DNA of 64,000 bases from Methylobacterium jeotgali (GCF_022179345.1 NZ_BPQR01000062.1:1-64000), one strand, 5' to 3'; numbered from the stretch's first letter, positions 17,044-26,556 are shown. Translations and numbers: made by a program. The notes: generated by a model from the sequence alone, not told the origin.

Positions 17044-18402
17044 GTGTCGGCGCGCTCGTCTGATCATTCGGCGGCCTACGCGGTGGAGGCGGCCCTGCCG
17101 GTTCCGCCGCCGCTGCCCCATCTCTGGGCGGCCTCGGGTCCCGGCGCCGCCGGATCGTCCTCGACCCTGCCCTTGCGCCGCACGGGATTGTGCGCGCTGC
17201 TCGCCGCCACAGCCCGCCGCCACCCGGAGCGGATCGCCTTCGTCGACGGCGCCGACAAGGCCGCCTGGAGCGGCCGGCCGGCGTTGACGCTGAGCTACGG
17301 CACCGCCGCCGCCATCACCGCCCGCATCGCCCGGGGTCTGCGCGCCTGGCGCCTGGCGCCGGGAAGCCGCATCGGCCTCTTCCTGCCCGCCACCATCGAG
17401 GGCCTCGTCGCGCATCTCGCCATCGAGGCCGCCGGCCACGTGCCCTGCCCGTTGCCGCTGGTCTGGACCGAGGCGCAGCTCGAGGCCGGCATCCAGGCGG
17501 CGGGCGTCTCCGCGGTGCTGACCCAGGTCCGCCTCGGCTCTGCGCGCCCGGCCGAGGCGTTCTGCCGGGTCGCGGCCCGCTACTTCGGCCTGCGCTACCT
17601 CGCCGCCTTCGGCCCCGAGGTGCCCGACGGCGTCCTCAACCTCGACGAGCTCGTCCTCGACCGCGCCGAGGGGCCCGGCATCGCCGAGACCGGGGGCGGC
17701 CTCGTCACCTTCGCCGCCGCCGATCCCGCCCGGCCGGTGCTGCGCCAGGGCGACGCCCTGCTCGCCGCCGCCGTCGCCCATCTCGCCGCCGCCCGGATTG
17801 GGCCGGAGGAGCGCATCCTCAGCCTCGTCGGGGCGAGCGACCTGCGCGGCCTCGTCACCGGTCTCGCCGCCGCCCTCGTGGCCGGCGCCTGCCTGGAGAC
17901 CCTGCCGGTGTTCCGCAGCGCCGATCTCGGCGCCGCCATGACCCATCCGGTGGCGACCCACATCGTCGCGCCGGGCTTCCTCGAAGGCCGCTTCGCCGCC
18001 TGCCTGCGTCCCGGCGTGCGCGCGCCCGGCGAGCCGCGCTCCCTGAGCTTCCTCCACCGCGCCCCCGCCCGCCTCGAGCGGCGCACCGCCTGGGGGGCGC
18101 TCGGCCGGGCCGTGCAGTCCGATCCGATGATCCTCGACGTCTGCGCCTTCGACGAGGACGCCGTGCTGACCTGCCCGCGCGGCCCCGAGGACATCGCGAA
18201 GGTGCTCGACGACGGCGCCCCCCTGCGCGCCCATCAGAGCTTGCTGGCGCTGCGCCGCGAGGCCGACGGAAGCCTCGCCTTCCACGGCCAGGCGGTCCGC
18301 CGCACCCTGCTGCATCGCGGCACGGGCGCCGAGGCAGGCGAGGACGGCTGGCGGGTCTGGCGTCCGGCCTCCGACGAGACCGGGCTCGCGGCGGCCGCCT
18401 GA
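17044..18402 (+). CDS. degenerate AMP-binding (ANL superfamily) protein
   Basis: This 452-residue protein resembles the N-terminal domain of acyl-CoA synthetases: a LLAATARRHPERIAFVDGAD opening, then LTLSYGTAAAITARIARGLR. SRIGLFLPATIEGLVAHLAI and the VSAVLTQ region follow. The ATP-binding P-loop (T-S-G-T-T-G-x-P-K-G in active enzymes) is missing. The equivalent place reads VTFAAADPARPVLRQGDALL. The C-terminal lid domain is also reduced. It is therefore predicted not to make acyl-adenylates; a scaffold or regulatory role is possible. The start is a GTG. Confidence 0.7.
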   Translation: MSARSSDHSAAYAVEAALPVPPPLPHLWAASGPGAAGSSSTLPLRRTGLCALLAATARRHPERIAFVDGADKAAWSGRPALTLSYGTAAAITARIARGLRAWRLAPGSRIGLFLPATIEGLVAHLAIEAAGHVPCPLPLVWTEAQLEAGIQAAGVSAVLTQVRLGSARPAEAFCRVAARYFGLRYLAAFGPEVPDGVLNLDELVLDRAEGPGIAETGGGLVTFAAADPARPVLRQGDALLAAAVAHLAAARIGPEERILSLVGASDLRGLVTGLAAALVAGACLETLPVFRSADLGAAMTHPVATHIVAPGFLEGRFAACLRPGVRAPGEPRSLSFLHRAPARLERRTAWGALGRAVQSDPMILDVCAFDEDAVLTCPRGPEDIAKVLDDGAPLRAHQSLLALRREADGSLAFHGQAVRRTLLHRGTGAEAGEDGWRVWRPASDETGLAAAA

Positions 18403-18714
18403 GAGCGTCGCCCGGGGCCTCCTGCAGCGCACGCGCGGCGGCTTCCGCCGGACCGGGCGCAGCCGCGCGGCATTGCCCGATTCGGCCCATGGCGGCCACG
18501 AGCCGGGATCGCCGCGCCGATTTCCCCATTCTTCACCGGCACCTGCCGGTCTCCTTCCTTGTTCCCGCCCGACGTTTCGCGCCGTCGTTCAGACAGCGTT
18601 CGGCCAGCCGCGTTCACCGTGCAGTGCAAATGTGCCGGCGAACCGAAGCCGCCGAACGGAGTTGTCGCACCGGCCCCTTCACGAGGCTGTCACGATGGAG
18701 TAACGCTCAAGCTC
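18403..18714. other. intergenic region upstream of the pseudo-receiver gene
   Basis: No gene is seen. It holds a GTTC-N7-GTTC word (18587–18601), listed separately, and otherwise GC-rich non-coding sequence. Confidence 0.45.
18587..18601 (+). promoter_or_regulatory. candidate LexA (SOS) box, GTTC-N7-GTTC
   Basis: GTTCAGACAGCGTTC matches the direct-repeat LexA operator known in alphaproteobacteria. It lies 113 bases upstream of the ATG at 18715. About two such words are expected by chance in 64 kb counting both strands, so the match alone is weak. Confidence 0.3.
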
Positions 18715-19068
18715 ATGGGTGCGCTGCAACAGGTCCTCGTCATCGACGACGGCGTCCGTGCCGTCGATCACTCGCTGGCCGCGGAGCTGGCGGAGCGGGG
18801 ATTCGCCAGCGTCACGGTCTCCCTGGAGGCCGCCGACGAGGTCCTCGCGGTGATCGCCCGCCCGGCAGCCATCCTCCTGCACACGCCCGCCGGGGAGGCC
18901 TCCGCCTTCGAGGCCCGCACGCTGGCCCTGCGCGAGCGGATGGCCCGGGCCGGGATCCCGGTGGTGCGGGTCGACGATCACGGCCGGAGCCGCGCCCCCG
19001 TCGATCTCGGCGGGCTCGGCCTCAACGGCCAAGCCGGCGCCTACGTGCTCAACGAGCCCGACCGCTGA
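18715..19068 (+). CDS. small receiver-like protein without phosphoacceptor (hypothetical)
   Basis: This 117-residue soluble protein begins MGALQQVLVIDDGVRAVDHS, like the first strand and acidic pair of a CheY receiver. Where the phosphorylatable Asp of strand 3 should be, it reads AAILLHTPAGEAS, and the conserved Lys is not obvious. It may be a pseudo-receiver or simply a similar alpha/beta fold. It is convergent with mfd. The ribosome site is weak (GGAG about 17 bases away). Confidence 0.55.
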   Translation: MGALQQVLVIDDGVRAVDHSLAAELAERGFASVTVSLEAADEVLAVIARPAAILLHTPAGEASAFEARTLALRERMARAGIPVVRVDDHGRSRAPVDLGGLGLNGQAGAYVLNEPDR

Positions 19069-19076
19069 GGCGCCCC

Positions 19077-19108
19077 TCCTCGCCGCGGACGATGCGTCCG
19101 GGCGAGGA
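19077..19108. terminator. hairpin between convergent genes (candidate terminator)
   Basis: TCCTCGCCGCGGAC (19077–19090) pairs with GTCCGGGCGAGGA (19096–19108) with one bulged base and a 5-base loop. It sits just after the pseudo-receiver stop and before the mfd stop. There is no clear T run. Confidence 0.5.
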
Positions 19109-19128
19109 CATTCAGATCTGACAGGCCT

Positions 19129-22100
19129 TTAAGCCGCTTTCTTCGGGCGCTGCGCGATCTTCACGAGGTCGCGCAGGAGCCCCGTCGTGACCTTCAGGCG
19201 CTCCGGCACGGAGTCGAGCTCGCGGATGAAGACGACGCTCATGTCGGGCCGGACCTTGGCGAAGGAGGCCTGTCCCGCAACGTAGGCCACGAGCCCCTGC
19301 GGGTTGGCGAAGCTGCGGTCGCGGAAATGCACCACCACGCCCTTCGGGCCCGCCTCGACCTTGGCGATGTTGGCGGTCCGGCAGAGGTGCTTGATCGTGA
19401 CGATGCGCAGCAACTGCTCCACCTCCGGCGGCAGCGGCCCGAAGCGGTCGATCAGCTCGGAGCCGAAGGCCTCCATCTCCGTGTCGTCCTGGAGCGTCGA
19501 GAGGCGCCGGTAGAGGCCGAGGCGCACGCCGAGATCGGCGACGTACTCCTCGGGGATGGTGACGGGGGCGCCGAGCGCGATGCTCGGGGACCAGGCCTCC
19601 TCCACGGGCTCCTCGATGCCGGCCTTGAGCGCGGTGACGGCGTCCTCCAGCATCTGCTGGTAGAGCTCGTAGCCGACCTCCTTGATGTGGCCGGACTGCT
19701 CGTCGCCGAGGAGGTTGCCGGCGCCGCGGATGTCGAGGTCATGGCTCGCGAGCTGGAAGCCGGCCCCCAGCGTGTCGAGGCTCTGGAGCACCCCGAGGCG
19801 CTTCTCCGCCTGGACCGTCAGGTTGCGGTTGGCCGGCGTCGTGAAGAGCGCATAGGCGCGCGCCTTCGAGCGGCCGACCCGGCCGCGCAGCTGGTAGAGC
19901 TGGGCGAGGCCGAACATGTCCGCCCGGTGGACGATGAGCGTGTTGGCAGTGGGGATGTCGAGGCCCGACTCGACGATGGTGGTGGAAAGCAGCACGTCGA
20001 ACTTGCCCTCGTAGAAGGCCGTCATCACGTCCTCGAGCTGGCCCGCCGCCATCTGCCCGTGGGCGACGGCCACCTTGGTCTCGGGCATCTCCCGGTCGAG
20101 GAAGCGCTTGACCTCGTCGAGGTCCTCGATGCGCGGCACCACGTAGAAGGCCTGGCCGCCCCGGTAGCGCTCGCGCAGCAGCGCCTCGCGGATCAGCAGC
20201 GGGTCGAAGGGCGTCACGGAGGTGCGCACCGCGAGCCGGTCGACGGGGGGCGTGGCGATGATCGAGAGCTCGCGAACCCCGGTCATGGCGAGCTGGAGGG
20301 TGCGGGGGATCGGGGTCGCGGAGAGCGTGAGCACGTGCACGTCGGCTTGAAGCGCCTTCAGCCGCTCCTTGTGGGTGACGCCGAAATGCTGCTCCTCGTC
20401 GACGATGATGAGGCCGAGCTGCCTGAAGGCCACGTTCTTGGCGAGCAGCGCGTGGGTGCCGACGACGATGTCGACAGTGCCGTCCGCGAGCCCCGCCCGC
20501 ACCTCCCGCTGCTCGCCCGCCGAGACGAAGCGGGAGAGCTGGGCGACCCGCACCGGCAGGCCCTTGAAGCGCTCGGCGAAGGTGCGGTGGTGCTGGCGGG
20601 CGAGCAGCGTCGTCGGCACCACCACCGCGACCTGACGGCCCGAGATCGCTGCCGCGAAGGCGGCGCGCAGGGCCACCTCGGTCTTGCCGAAGCCGACATC
20701 GCCGCAGACGAGCCGGTCCATGGGCCGGCCTGCGTCGAGGTCGTCGAGCACCGCGTTGATGGCGCCCGCCTGGTCCTCGGTCTCCTCGAAGGGGAAGCGG
20801 GCTGCGAACTCCTCGTAGAGCCCCTCCGGCGCCTTGAGATGGGGGGCGGGCTTCAGGAAGCGCTCGGCGGCGACCTTGATCAGCGCGCCGGCCATCTCGA
20901 GGATGCGCTTCTTCATGCGCGCCTTGCGCGCCTGCCAGGCGCCGCCGCCGAGCCGGTCGAGGGGCACCTCCGCGTCCTCGGAGCCGTAGCGGGTCAGAAG
21001 CTCGATGTTCTCCACCGGCAGCAGCAGCAGGCCGGTGGCGTATTGCAGCTCCAGGCAGTCGTGGGGAGCGTCCGCCGCGGTGACGGTCTTCAGCCCGATG
21101 AAGCGGCCGATGCCGTGATCGGCATGGACCACGAGATCGCCGGGCTGGAGCGCCTGCACTTCCAAGATCACGTCCTGGGGGCGCTTCATCTTGCGCTTCT
21201 GGCGCACCAGCCGGTCGCCGAGGATGTCGCCCTCGGAGACGACCGCCAGCTCGCCCGCGGTGAAGCCCGCCTCCAGGCCCCAGACGGCGGAGGCGATGTC
21301 GCTGCCGCGCTTCAGCGCGTAGACGTCGGGCAGGCGGGTGATGGCGACGGGCTTCCTGAGGCCGTGGTCGGCGAGCACGCCGGAGAGCCGGTCCCGCGAG
21401 CCCTCGGACCAGGATCCCAGGATCACGTGATGACCGGATCCTTGCAGGTCGCGGATATGGGCGGCGGCCGCGTCGAACACGCTGGCCGACTCGTTCGCCC
21501 GCTCCGGGGCGAAGCTGCGCCCCGGCTTGCCGCCGCAGGGCACCACCGGCCGCCTGCCGCCCTCGGGGGCCTCGAAGGGCTCCAGATGCACGCTCACGGC
21601 GCCGTCGAGGCGCGAGGCCCACTCTTCCGAGGAGAGGTAGAGCCGGTCCGGGGATAAGGGCTTGTAGGGGGCGACGCCGGCCTGGGGCGCGGCGTCGCGG
21701 CGGGCCTCGTAGTAGTCGCCGATCAGCGCCAGGCGCTCGGCCGCCGCCTCCTCGGCGCGGGCGTCGAGCAGGATCGGCACGCCGGAGACGTAGTCGAACA
21801 GGGTGTCGAGGCGCTCGTAGAAGAGCGGCATCCAGTGCTCGAGCCCGGCGTAGCGGCGGCCCTCGCTCACGGTCTCGTAGAGGCGGTCGTCGCGGGTGGC
21901 GGCGCCGAAACTCGCGACGTAGCCCTGGCGGAAGCGCCGGATCGTCTCGGTGGTGAGCTGCACCTCGCTCATCGGCACGAGGTCGAGGGAGCGGAGCGAG
22001 CCCACCGTCCTCTGCGTCTCGGGGTCGAAGGCGCGGATCGTCTCCAAGGTGTCGCCGAAGAAGTCGAGGCGGATCGGGTTCGGGAGCCCCGGCGGCGACA

Positions 22101-22728
22101 GGTCGAGGATGCCGCCGCGCACGGCGTACTCGCCCGTGTCACGCACCGTCCCCGTGCGCAAGAAACCGTTGGCCTCGGCCCAGGCGACGATCTGGTCCAT
22201 GGGGACGACGTTGCCGATCGCCGCCGAGAAGGTCTCGGACGCGATCCGCCCCCGCGGCGGCACCCGCTGGGTGAGGGCATTGACCGTGGTGCAGAGAATG
22301 CGCGGCGCCTCCTCCGAGGAGCGACCGCGCACGAGCCGCGAGAGCGCCGTCATGCGCTGCGCGGCGATGCCGGTGTTCGGCGAGACCCGGTCGTAGGGCT
22401 GGCAGTCCCAGGCGGGAAAGCTCATCACGTCGAGCTCCGGCGCCACGAAGCGCAGCGCTCCCTGGAAGGCGTTGGAGCGGGCGGAATCGCGGGCGACGTG
22501 CACGAGCACCGCCGGCCCCTCGAAGCCGGCGCCGAGGGTGCGGGCGAGGTCGGCGGCGACCAGCGCGTCGAAGCCGTCCGGCACCTGCGAGAGCACCGGG
22601 CTCTCGCCGCGCCGGATCAGCTCCAGGGCCTTGGCGAGCGCGGAGGATTTCGGCAGGGCGAAGCGGGCCGCCGGGGGCTTGGGCGAGGGCTTCGGAGCGG
22701 GCGCAGGGGCGGTTTTGGTCTTGGCCAT
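19129..22728 (-). CDS. mfd: transcription-repair coupling factor Mfd
   Basis: This 1199-residue SF2 translocase removes stalled RNA polymerase and recruits UvrA. The N-terminal UvrB-like part has PAWDCQPYDRVSPNTGI. The RNA-polymerase-binding Tudor-like domain holds LQPGDLVVHADHGIGRFIGL. The helicase has Walker A GDVGFGKTEVALRAAF, the DEEQ box LIIVDEEQHFGVTHKERLK, SATPIPRTL and QLRGRVGRS. A C-terminal TRCF domain follows. The order recG (divergent), sdhE, mfd is a known alphaproteobacterial arrangement. A GATC-rich element lies inside the gene at 21411–21442, where the protein reads LQGSGHHVILGSWSEG. Confidence 0.97.
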   Translation of the reverse strand: MAKTKTAPAPAPKPSPKPPAARFALPKSSALAKALELIRRGESPVLSQVPDGFDALVAADLARTLGAGFEGPAVLVHVARDSARSNAFQGALRFVAPELDVMSFPAWDCQPYDRVSPNTGIAAQRMTALSRLVRGRSSEEAPRILCTTVNALTQRVPPRGRIASETFSAAIGNVVPMDQIVAWAEANGFLRTGTVRDTGEYAVRGGILDLSPPGLPNPIRLDFFGDTLETIRAFDPETQRTVGSLRSLDLVPMSEVQLTTETIRRFRQGYVASFGAATRDDRLYETVSEGRRYAGLEHWMPLFYERLDTLFDYVSGVPILLDARAEEAAAERLALIGDYYEARRDAAPQAGVAPYKPLSPDRLYLSSEEWASRLDGAVSVHLEPFEAPEGGRRPVVPCGGKPGRSFAPERANESASVFDAAAAHIRDLQGSGHHVILGSWSEGSRDRLSGVLADHGLRKPVAITRLPDVYALKRGSDIASAVWGLEAGFTAGELAVVSEGDILGDRLVRQKRKMKRPQDVILEVQALQPGDLVVHADHGIGRFIGLKTVTAADAPHDCLELQYATGLLLLPVENIELLTRYGSEDAEVPLDRLGGGAWQARKARMKKRILEMAGALIKVAAERFLKPAPHLKAPEGLYEEFAARFPFEETEDQAGAINAVLDDLDAGRPMDRLVCGDVGFGKTEVALRAAFAAAISGRQVAVVVPTTLLARQHHRTFAERFKGLPVRVAQLSRFVSAGEQREVRAGLADGTVDIVVGTHALLAKNVAFRQLGLIIVDEEQHFGVTHKERLKALQADVHVLTLSATPIPRTLQLAMTGVRELSIIATPPVDRLAVRTSVTPFDPLLIREALLRERYRGGQAFYVVPRIEDLDEVKRFLDREMPETKVAVAHGQMAAGQLEDVMTAFYEGKFDVLLSTTIVESGLDIPTANTLIVHRADMFGLAQLYQLRGRVGRSKARAYALFTTPANRNLTVQAEKRLGVLQSLDTLGAGFQLASHDLDIRGAGNLLGDEQSGHIKEVGYELYQQMLEDAVTALKAGIEEPVEEAWSPSIALGAPVTIPEEYVADLGVRLGLYRRLSTLQDDTEMEAFGSELIDRFGPLPPEVEQLLRIVTIKHLCRTANIAKVEAGPKGVVVHFRDRSFANPQGLVAYVAGQASFAKVRPDMSVVFIRELDSVPERLKVTTGLLRDLVKIAQRPKKAA
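21411..21442. repeat. GATC-rich palindromic sequence inside mfd
   Basis: AGGATCC (21411–21417) pairs with GGATCCT (21436–21442) around a central palindrome ATCACGTGAT (21422–21431). The encoded GSGHHVILGS resembles the GSGDH peptides made by other copies of the element. Part of this region is conserved in Mfd, so it may be convergence rather than insertion. Confidence 0.4.
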
Positions 22729-22756
22729 CGGCTCGGTGTCGGTGGGTTGGGGAGGC

Positions 22757-23053
22757 TCAGCCGTGGATCGGCGCGTCGTGGCGGTGGAACGCCTTGAGGC
22801 GCCGCCAGACTTGCGTGTCGTAGTTCTCCGGCGTGGGGCTCTCGCCGGTGAGCCAGCGGAACAGGTCGCGGTCGGGCACCTCGATCAGCGCCTCGAAATC
22901 GTCGAGCTCGGCCTCCGAGAGCGCGCCGATCTCCGCATCCGCGAAGCGGCCCATGATCAGGTCCATCTCACGGATGCCCCGGTGCCAGGCCCGGAACAGG
23001 GTGCGGCGCCGCCGTGGGTCGAGATCGGCGCTGGAGCGCGTGGTGCCGGACAT
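22757..23053 (-). CDS. sdhE: FAD assembly factor SdhE
   Basis: This 98-residue protein promotes covalent flavinylation of the succinate dehydrogenase subunit SdhA. The diagnostic RGIREMD motif is in FRAWHRGIREMDLIMGRF, and FEALIEVPDRDLFRWLTGE is also typical. It starts at the ATG at 23053, lies 28 bases upstream of mfd on the same strand, and is divergent from recG. Confidence 0.93.
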   Translation of the reverse strand: MSGTTRSSADLDPRRRRTLFRAWHRGIREMDLIMGRFADAEIGALSEAELDDFEALIEVPDRDLFRWLTGESPTPENYDTQVWRRLKAFHRHDAPIHG

Positions 23054-23204
23054 GGATGGGTTCCGTGCTGGTCGTTCCGGCGGTCGGCTCCGCGCGGATG
23101 TTTCGCCGTTGCTCGGCAGGCGGGCGTTCCTGGCCCTGCCCGCCGATCCTGGCAACCCCGCCGAACGCCGCGCGGGTCCGCGGACGCGACGATTTCCGCG
23201 GTTT

Positions 23205-23261
23205 CGTCCCGTGATCCTGCGATCCCTCTCTCCTCCGCTCCCGTGATCCCCGGATCACGGG
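23205..23261. repeat. two GATC-rich palindromic elements between sdhE and recG
   Basis: CCCGTGATCC (23240–23249) and GGATCACGGG (23252–23261) are perfect arms around two bases. A second, partial copy (CGTCCCGTGATCCTGCGATC) begins at 23205. Both sit in the promoter region shared by sdhE and recG. Confidence 0.7.
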
Positions 23262-23359
23262 ACGTGTGCGGCGCCCCGGGGCTTTCGTTTAAGGAGCCTT
23301 TGGCGGCCGGCGCGCTATAAGGAGCCGCCGCGGCGTCCCGCGGACGCCCGCGCCCCCCG

Positions 23360-25555
23360 ATGACAGAGCCGCCCCCCGCCCCCCGCGACGCCGCCGCGCC
23401 CAACGCACCGCCCCATGCTCCGCCTTTGCGGCCGAGCCTGCTCGACCCGCTCTTCGCGGAGGCGCGGCGCCTGCCCGGCGTCGGGCCGAAGCTCGCCCCC
23501 CTCATCGAGCGCCTGCTCGGGACGCCGGAGCGGCCGGCCCGCGTCCTCGACCTGCTGTTCCACCTGCCGCAGGGGGGCGTCTCCCGGGCGCTCCAGGGCT
23601 CGATCGCTGAAGCGCCGGTGGGCGAGCCGGTGACGCTGGGCGTCACCGTCGCCGCCCACCGTCCGCCGCAGCCCGGCGCCGGGCGGCGCCCGCACCGGGT
23701 GCTCGTGGAGGACGAGACCGGCGACGTGACCCTCGTCTTCTTCGGGATGCCGCGGGCGCGCGTCGAGAAGATGCTGCCGCTCGGCGCGCATCGCTACGTC
23801 TCCGGACGCATCGACCTCTGGGACGGGCAGCGCCAGATGGTGCACCCCTCCCGGATCACCGACGCGGAGGGGCTCGCCGACCTCCCTGCCGTCGAGCCGG
23901 TCTACGGCGCCACCGAGGGCCTGACCTCGCGGGCCATCGGCAAGCTGGCGCTCGCCGCCCTCGACCGTCTGCCGGTGCTGCCCGAGTGGCAGGACGCCGC
24001 CTGGATGCGCAAGAACGGCTTCCCGAGCTTCGCCGAGGCGCTGAAGGCCGAGCACCGGCCGGAGGAGGCCTCCCCCCGCCGTCCCGCGGGCGACGATCCC
24101 CTCTCGCCGCCGCCCCCCGCGAGCCCCGCCCGGCGGCGCCTCGCCTACGACGAGCTTCTCGCCTCGCAGCTCGCGCTTGCCCTCACCCGCGCCCGGCAGC
24201 GGCGCAAGCCCGGCCGCCGCAACGCCGGCGACGGCGCGCTCTCCGGCCGGATCGAGGCCGCCCTGCCCTTCGCGCTCACCGGCGCGCAGGCGCGGTCGCT
24301 GAAGGAGATTCGCGCCGACATGGAAGGCGACCGGCGGATGCTGCGCCTCCTCCAGGGCGACGTCGGCTCGGGCAAGACCGCGGTGGCGCTGCTCGCCATG
24401 GCCTCGGCGGTGGAGGCCGGGCGCCAGGCCGCCCTGATGGCGCCGACCGAGATTCTCGCCCGGCAGCATTTCGAGCGGCTCTCCTCGATCTCGGAGGCGC
24501 TGCGCCTGCGCCTCTTCACCGGCCGCGACCGGGCCGCCGAGCGCCGGGCGAACCTCGCCGACCTCGCGGACGGCCATATCGACGTGGCGGTGGGCACCCA
24601 CGCCCTGTTCCAGGAGAGCGTCGCCTTCCGCGACCTCGGCCTCGCCGTCGTCGACGAGCAGCACCGCTTCGGTGTCCACCAGCGCCTGGCGCTCGGCGCC
24701 AAGGGCGAGGCCGTGGACATGCTGGTGATGACCGCGACCCCGATCCCCCGCACCCTGGCGCTGACCTTCTTCGGCGATATGGACGTCTCCGTCCTCGACG
24801 AGAAGCCCGCCGGGCGCCGGCCGATCCGCACGCTCGCGGTGCCGACCGAGCGCATCGGCGAGGTGGTGGTGGGCCTCGGCCGGGCGATGGAGCGGGGCGA
24901 GCGCGTCTACTGGATCTGTCCCCTCGTCGACGAATCAGAGTTCACGGACCTGGCCGCCGCGGCCGAGCGCTTCGAGGATCTCAAGGCGCATTACGGGGAC
25001 GCGGTCGGCCTCGTCCACGGGCGCCTCGCCGGGCCGGAGAAGGACGCGGCCATGGAGAGCTTCGCCACCGGCCGCACCCGCATCCTCGTCTCGACCACGG
25101 TGGTCGAGGTCGGCGTCGACGTGCCCGAGGCGACGATCATGGTGATCGAGCACGCCGAGCGCTTCGGCCTCGCCCAGCTCCACCAGCTCCGGGGCCGGGT
25201 CGGCCGGGGATCGCGCGATTCCTCCTGCATCCTGCTCTACCGCGGGCCCCTCGGGGCGGTGGCCAAGGCCCGCATCGAGATGATGCGCGAGACCGAGGAC
25301 GGCTTCCGGATCGCCGAGGAGGATCTGAGGCTGCGCGGCGAGGGCGAGGTGCTCGGCACCCGCCAATCCGGCTCGGCGGCCTTCCGCCTGGCGCGGCTCG
25401 AGAGCGACGGCGACCTCCTGGAGGCCGCCCGCGACGACGCCCGCCTCGTGGTCGAGCGCGATCCCGGCTTGCGCTCCGAGCGGGGCGAGGCCCTGCGCGC
25501 CCTGCTCTACCTGTTCGAGCGGGACGCCGCGATCCGTCTGCTCCGGGCCGGGTGA
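23360..25555 (+). CDS. recG: ATP-dependent DNA helicase RecG
   Basis: This 731-residue branch-migration helicase acts on stalled forks and recombination intermediates. The N-terminal wedge/OB domain has LPGVGPKLAPLIERLLG and EDETGDVTLVFFG. The helicase core has Walker A GDVGSGKTAVALLAMA, the DEQH box VVDEQHRFGVHQRLALG, TATPIPRTLAL and QLRGRVGRGSRDSSCIL. The C-terminal EEDLRLRGEGEVLGTRQSG is typical. Its length is slightly above the usual 690–700 residues, with a Pro/Ala-rich N-terminus. Confidence 0.97.
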   Translation: MTEPPPAPRDAAAPNAPPHAPPLRPSLLDPLFAEARRLPGVGPKLAPLIERLLGTPERPARVLDLLFHLPQGGVSRALQGSIAEAPVGEPVTLGVTVAAHRPPQPGAGRRPHRVLVEDETGDVTLVFFGMPRARVEKMLPLGAHRYVSGRIDLWDGQRQMVHPSRITDAEGLADLPAVEPVYGATEGLTSRAIGKLALAALDRLPVLPEWQDAAWMRKNGFPSFAEALKAEHRPEEASPRRPAGDDPLSPPPPASPARRRLAYDELLASQLALALTRARQRRKPGRRNAGDGALSGRIEAALPFALTGAQARSLKEIRADMEGDRRMLRLLQGDVGSGKTAVALLAMASAVEAGRQAALMAPTEILARQHFERLSSISEALRLRLFTGRDRAAERRANLADLADGHIDVAVGTHALFQESVAFRDLGLAVVDEQHRFGVHQRLALGAKGEAVDMLVMTATPIPRTLALTFFGDMDVSVLDEKPAGRRPIRTLAVPTERIGEVVVGLGRAMERGERVYWICPLVDESEFTDLAAAAERFEDLKAHYGDAVGLVHGRLAGPEKDAAMESFATGRTRILVSTTVVEVGVDVPEATIMVIEHAERFGLAQLHQLRGRVGRGSRDSSCILLYRGPLGAVAKARIEMMRETEDGFRIAEEDLRLRGEGEVLGTRQSGSAAFRLARLESDGDLLEAARDDARLVVERDPGLRSERGEALRALLYLFERDAAIRLLRAG

Positions 25556-25849
25556 AGGCGCGCTCAGGAACATCGCATCGTCTCGAGCGTGGCGTTCCGA
25601 AACGGAATCGGGTACGTCTTCGGGCGCCGAAAAAGACCAGAGGCCGGATCGGTAAGCCCGGCACGCCCTGTCACGACGGGGTTCTGTTCATCGCGCGAGG
25701 CTCGGCCTCGGCGACGGACCCACGGCCGGACAGCGTTGCTGTCCTCGGGACGTCATGGCCGAGGACGACGCGTGTCCGGCGGGGTCCTCGGAAGCGAATC
25801 CTCGCCGACACACGTCCGTGATCGCAACAGACGGGCGAGGATCGCATCG

Positions 25850-26218
25850 ATGAAACTCAATCACGCCAATCTCGGCACGCGCGAGGTCGCGCGCGTCGCC
25901 GGCCTCTTCACCGCCCATTTCGGCTTCGAGCGGCTGGATGCGCCCCCGCGGCCGAACTTCGCGGTGCTGCGCGGCAGCGACGGCTTCATCCTCAACCTCA
26001 TGCGGCCCGGCAACGCGGCGGTGCGCTACCCGGACGGCTTCCATGTCGGCTTCCTGGTCGAGACGCCGGCCGTGGTCCGCGCCAAGCATGCCGAGCTCGT
26101 CGCAGGCGGCTGGACTCCCGGTCCCGTCGAGGACCTCACCCGCGGCGGCTACGCCTCGACGACCTTCTACTGCCCGCTTCCCGACGGCCTCCTCGTCGAG
26201 GTCTCGAGCCCGCGCTGA
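25850..26218 (+). CDS. VOC (glyoxalase/bleomycin-resistance) family protein
   Basis: This 122-residue protein has the two beta-alpha-beta-beta-beta modules of the vicinal oxygen chelate fold: MKLNHANLGTREVARVAGLF, FAVLRGSDGFILNLMRPG, then GFHVGFLVETPAVVRAKHAE and STTFYCPLPDGLLVEVSS. Metal-binding positions (His near residue 4, Glu near the end) are plausible. The substrate is unknown; such proteins include glyoxalases, dioxygenases and antibiotic-binding proteins. About 290 bp without genes precede it. Confidence 0.8.
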   Translation: MKLNHANLGTREVARVAGLFTAHFGFERLDAPPRPNFAVLRGSDGFILNLMRPGNAAVRYPDGFHVGFLVETPAVVRAKHAELVAGGWTPGPVEDLTRGGYASTTFYCPLPDGLLVEVSSPR

Positions 26219-26556
26219 CGGGGTCGGTCCGCACGCCGCGACCTCGGGCCCGTTCGGGACACGCCATCCTGGACGGGCCCGTCCGAAGCGGGAGACCGCG
26301 CGGCCGTCCCGGGCTCTCGGCATCCGCCGACGGACTGCCGGGGTCGTTGGGACGTGCGTGGCGCGAGGCCCACAGCGGCCGCCCTGCGGCACGCGGGACG
26401 CCCTGCCCGGGGTTGTGCGCAGGGCAGGCGGAGGGCATGATGCCTTGAAGCGTCCCTATTTGAACCTTAACTCAACATGAACGGCACGCTGAACGAAAAG
26501 CCCTCCCAAGGGGTTTTTCGAGGCAGTGGCCACCGGACGATGTGGAGGACAGGCCG
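26219..26556. other. intergenic region with a terminator-like hairpin
   Basis: No gene is seen. It holds one hairpin with a T run (26494–26520), listed separately, preceded by a less GC-rich stretch (TATTTGAACCTTAACTCAAC) that could carry a promoter or a short RNA. Confidence 0.45.
26494..26520 (+). terminator. candidate rho-independent terminator
   Basis: CGAAAAGCCC (26494–26503) pairs with GGGTTTTTCG (26511–26520), including one G·U pair, leaving a 7-base loop and five T. It ends 36 bases before the next gene, so it could end a leader or small RNA or simply insulate the gene. Confidence 0.45.
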
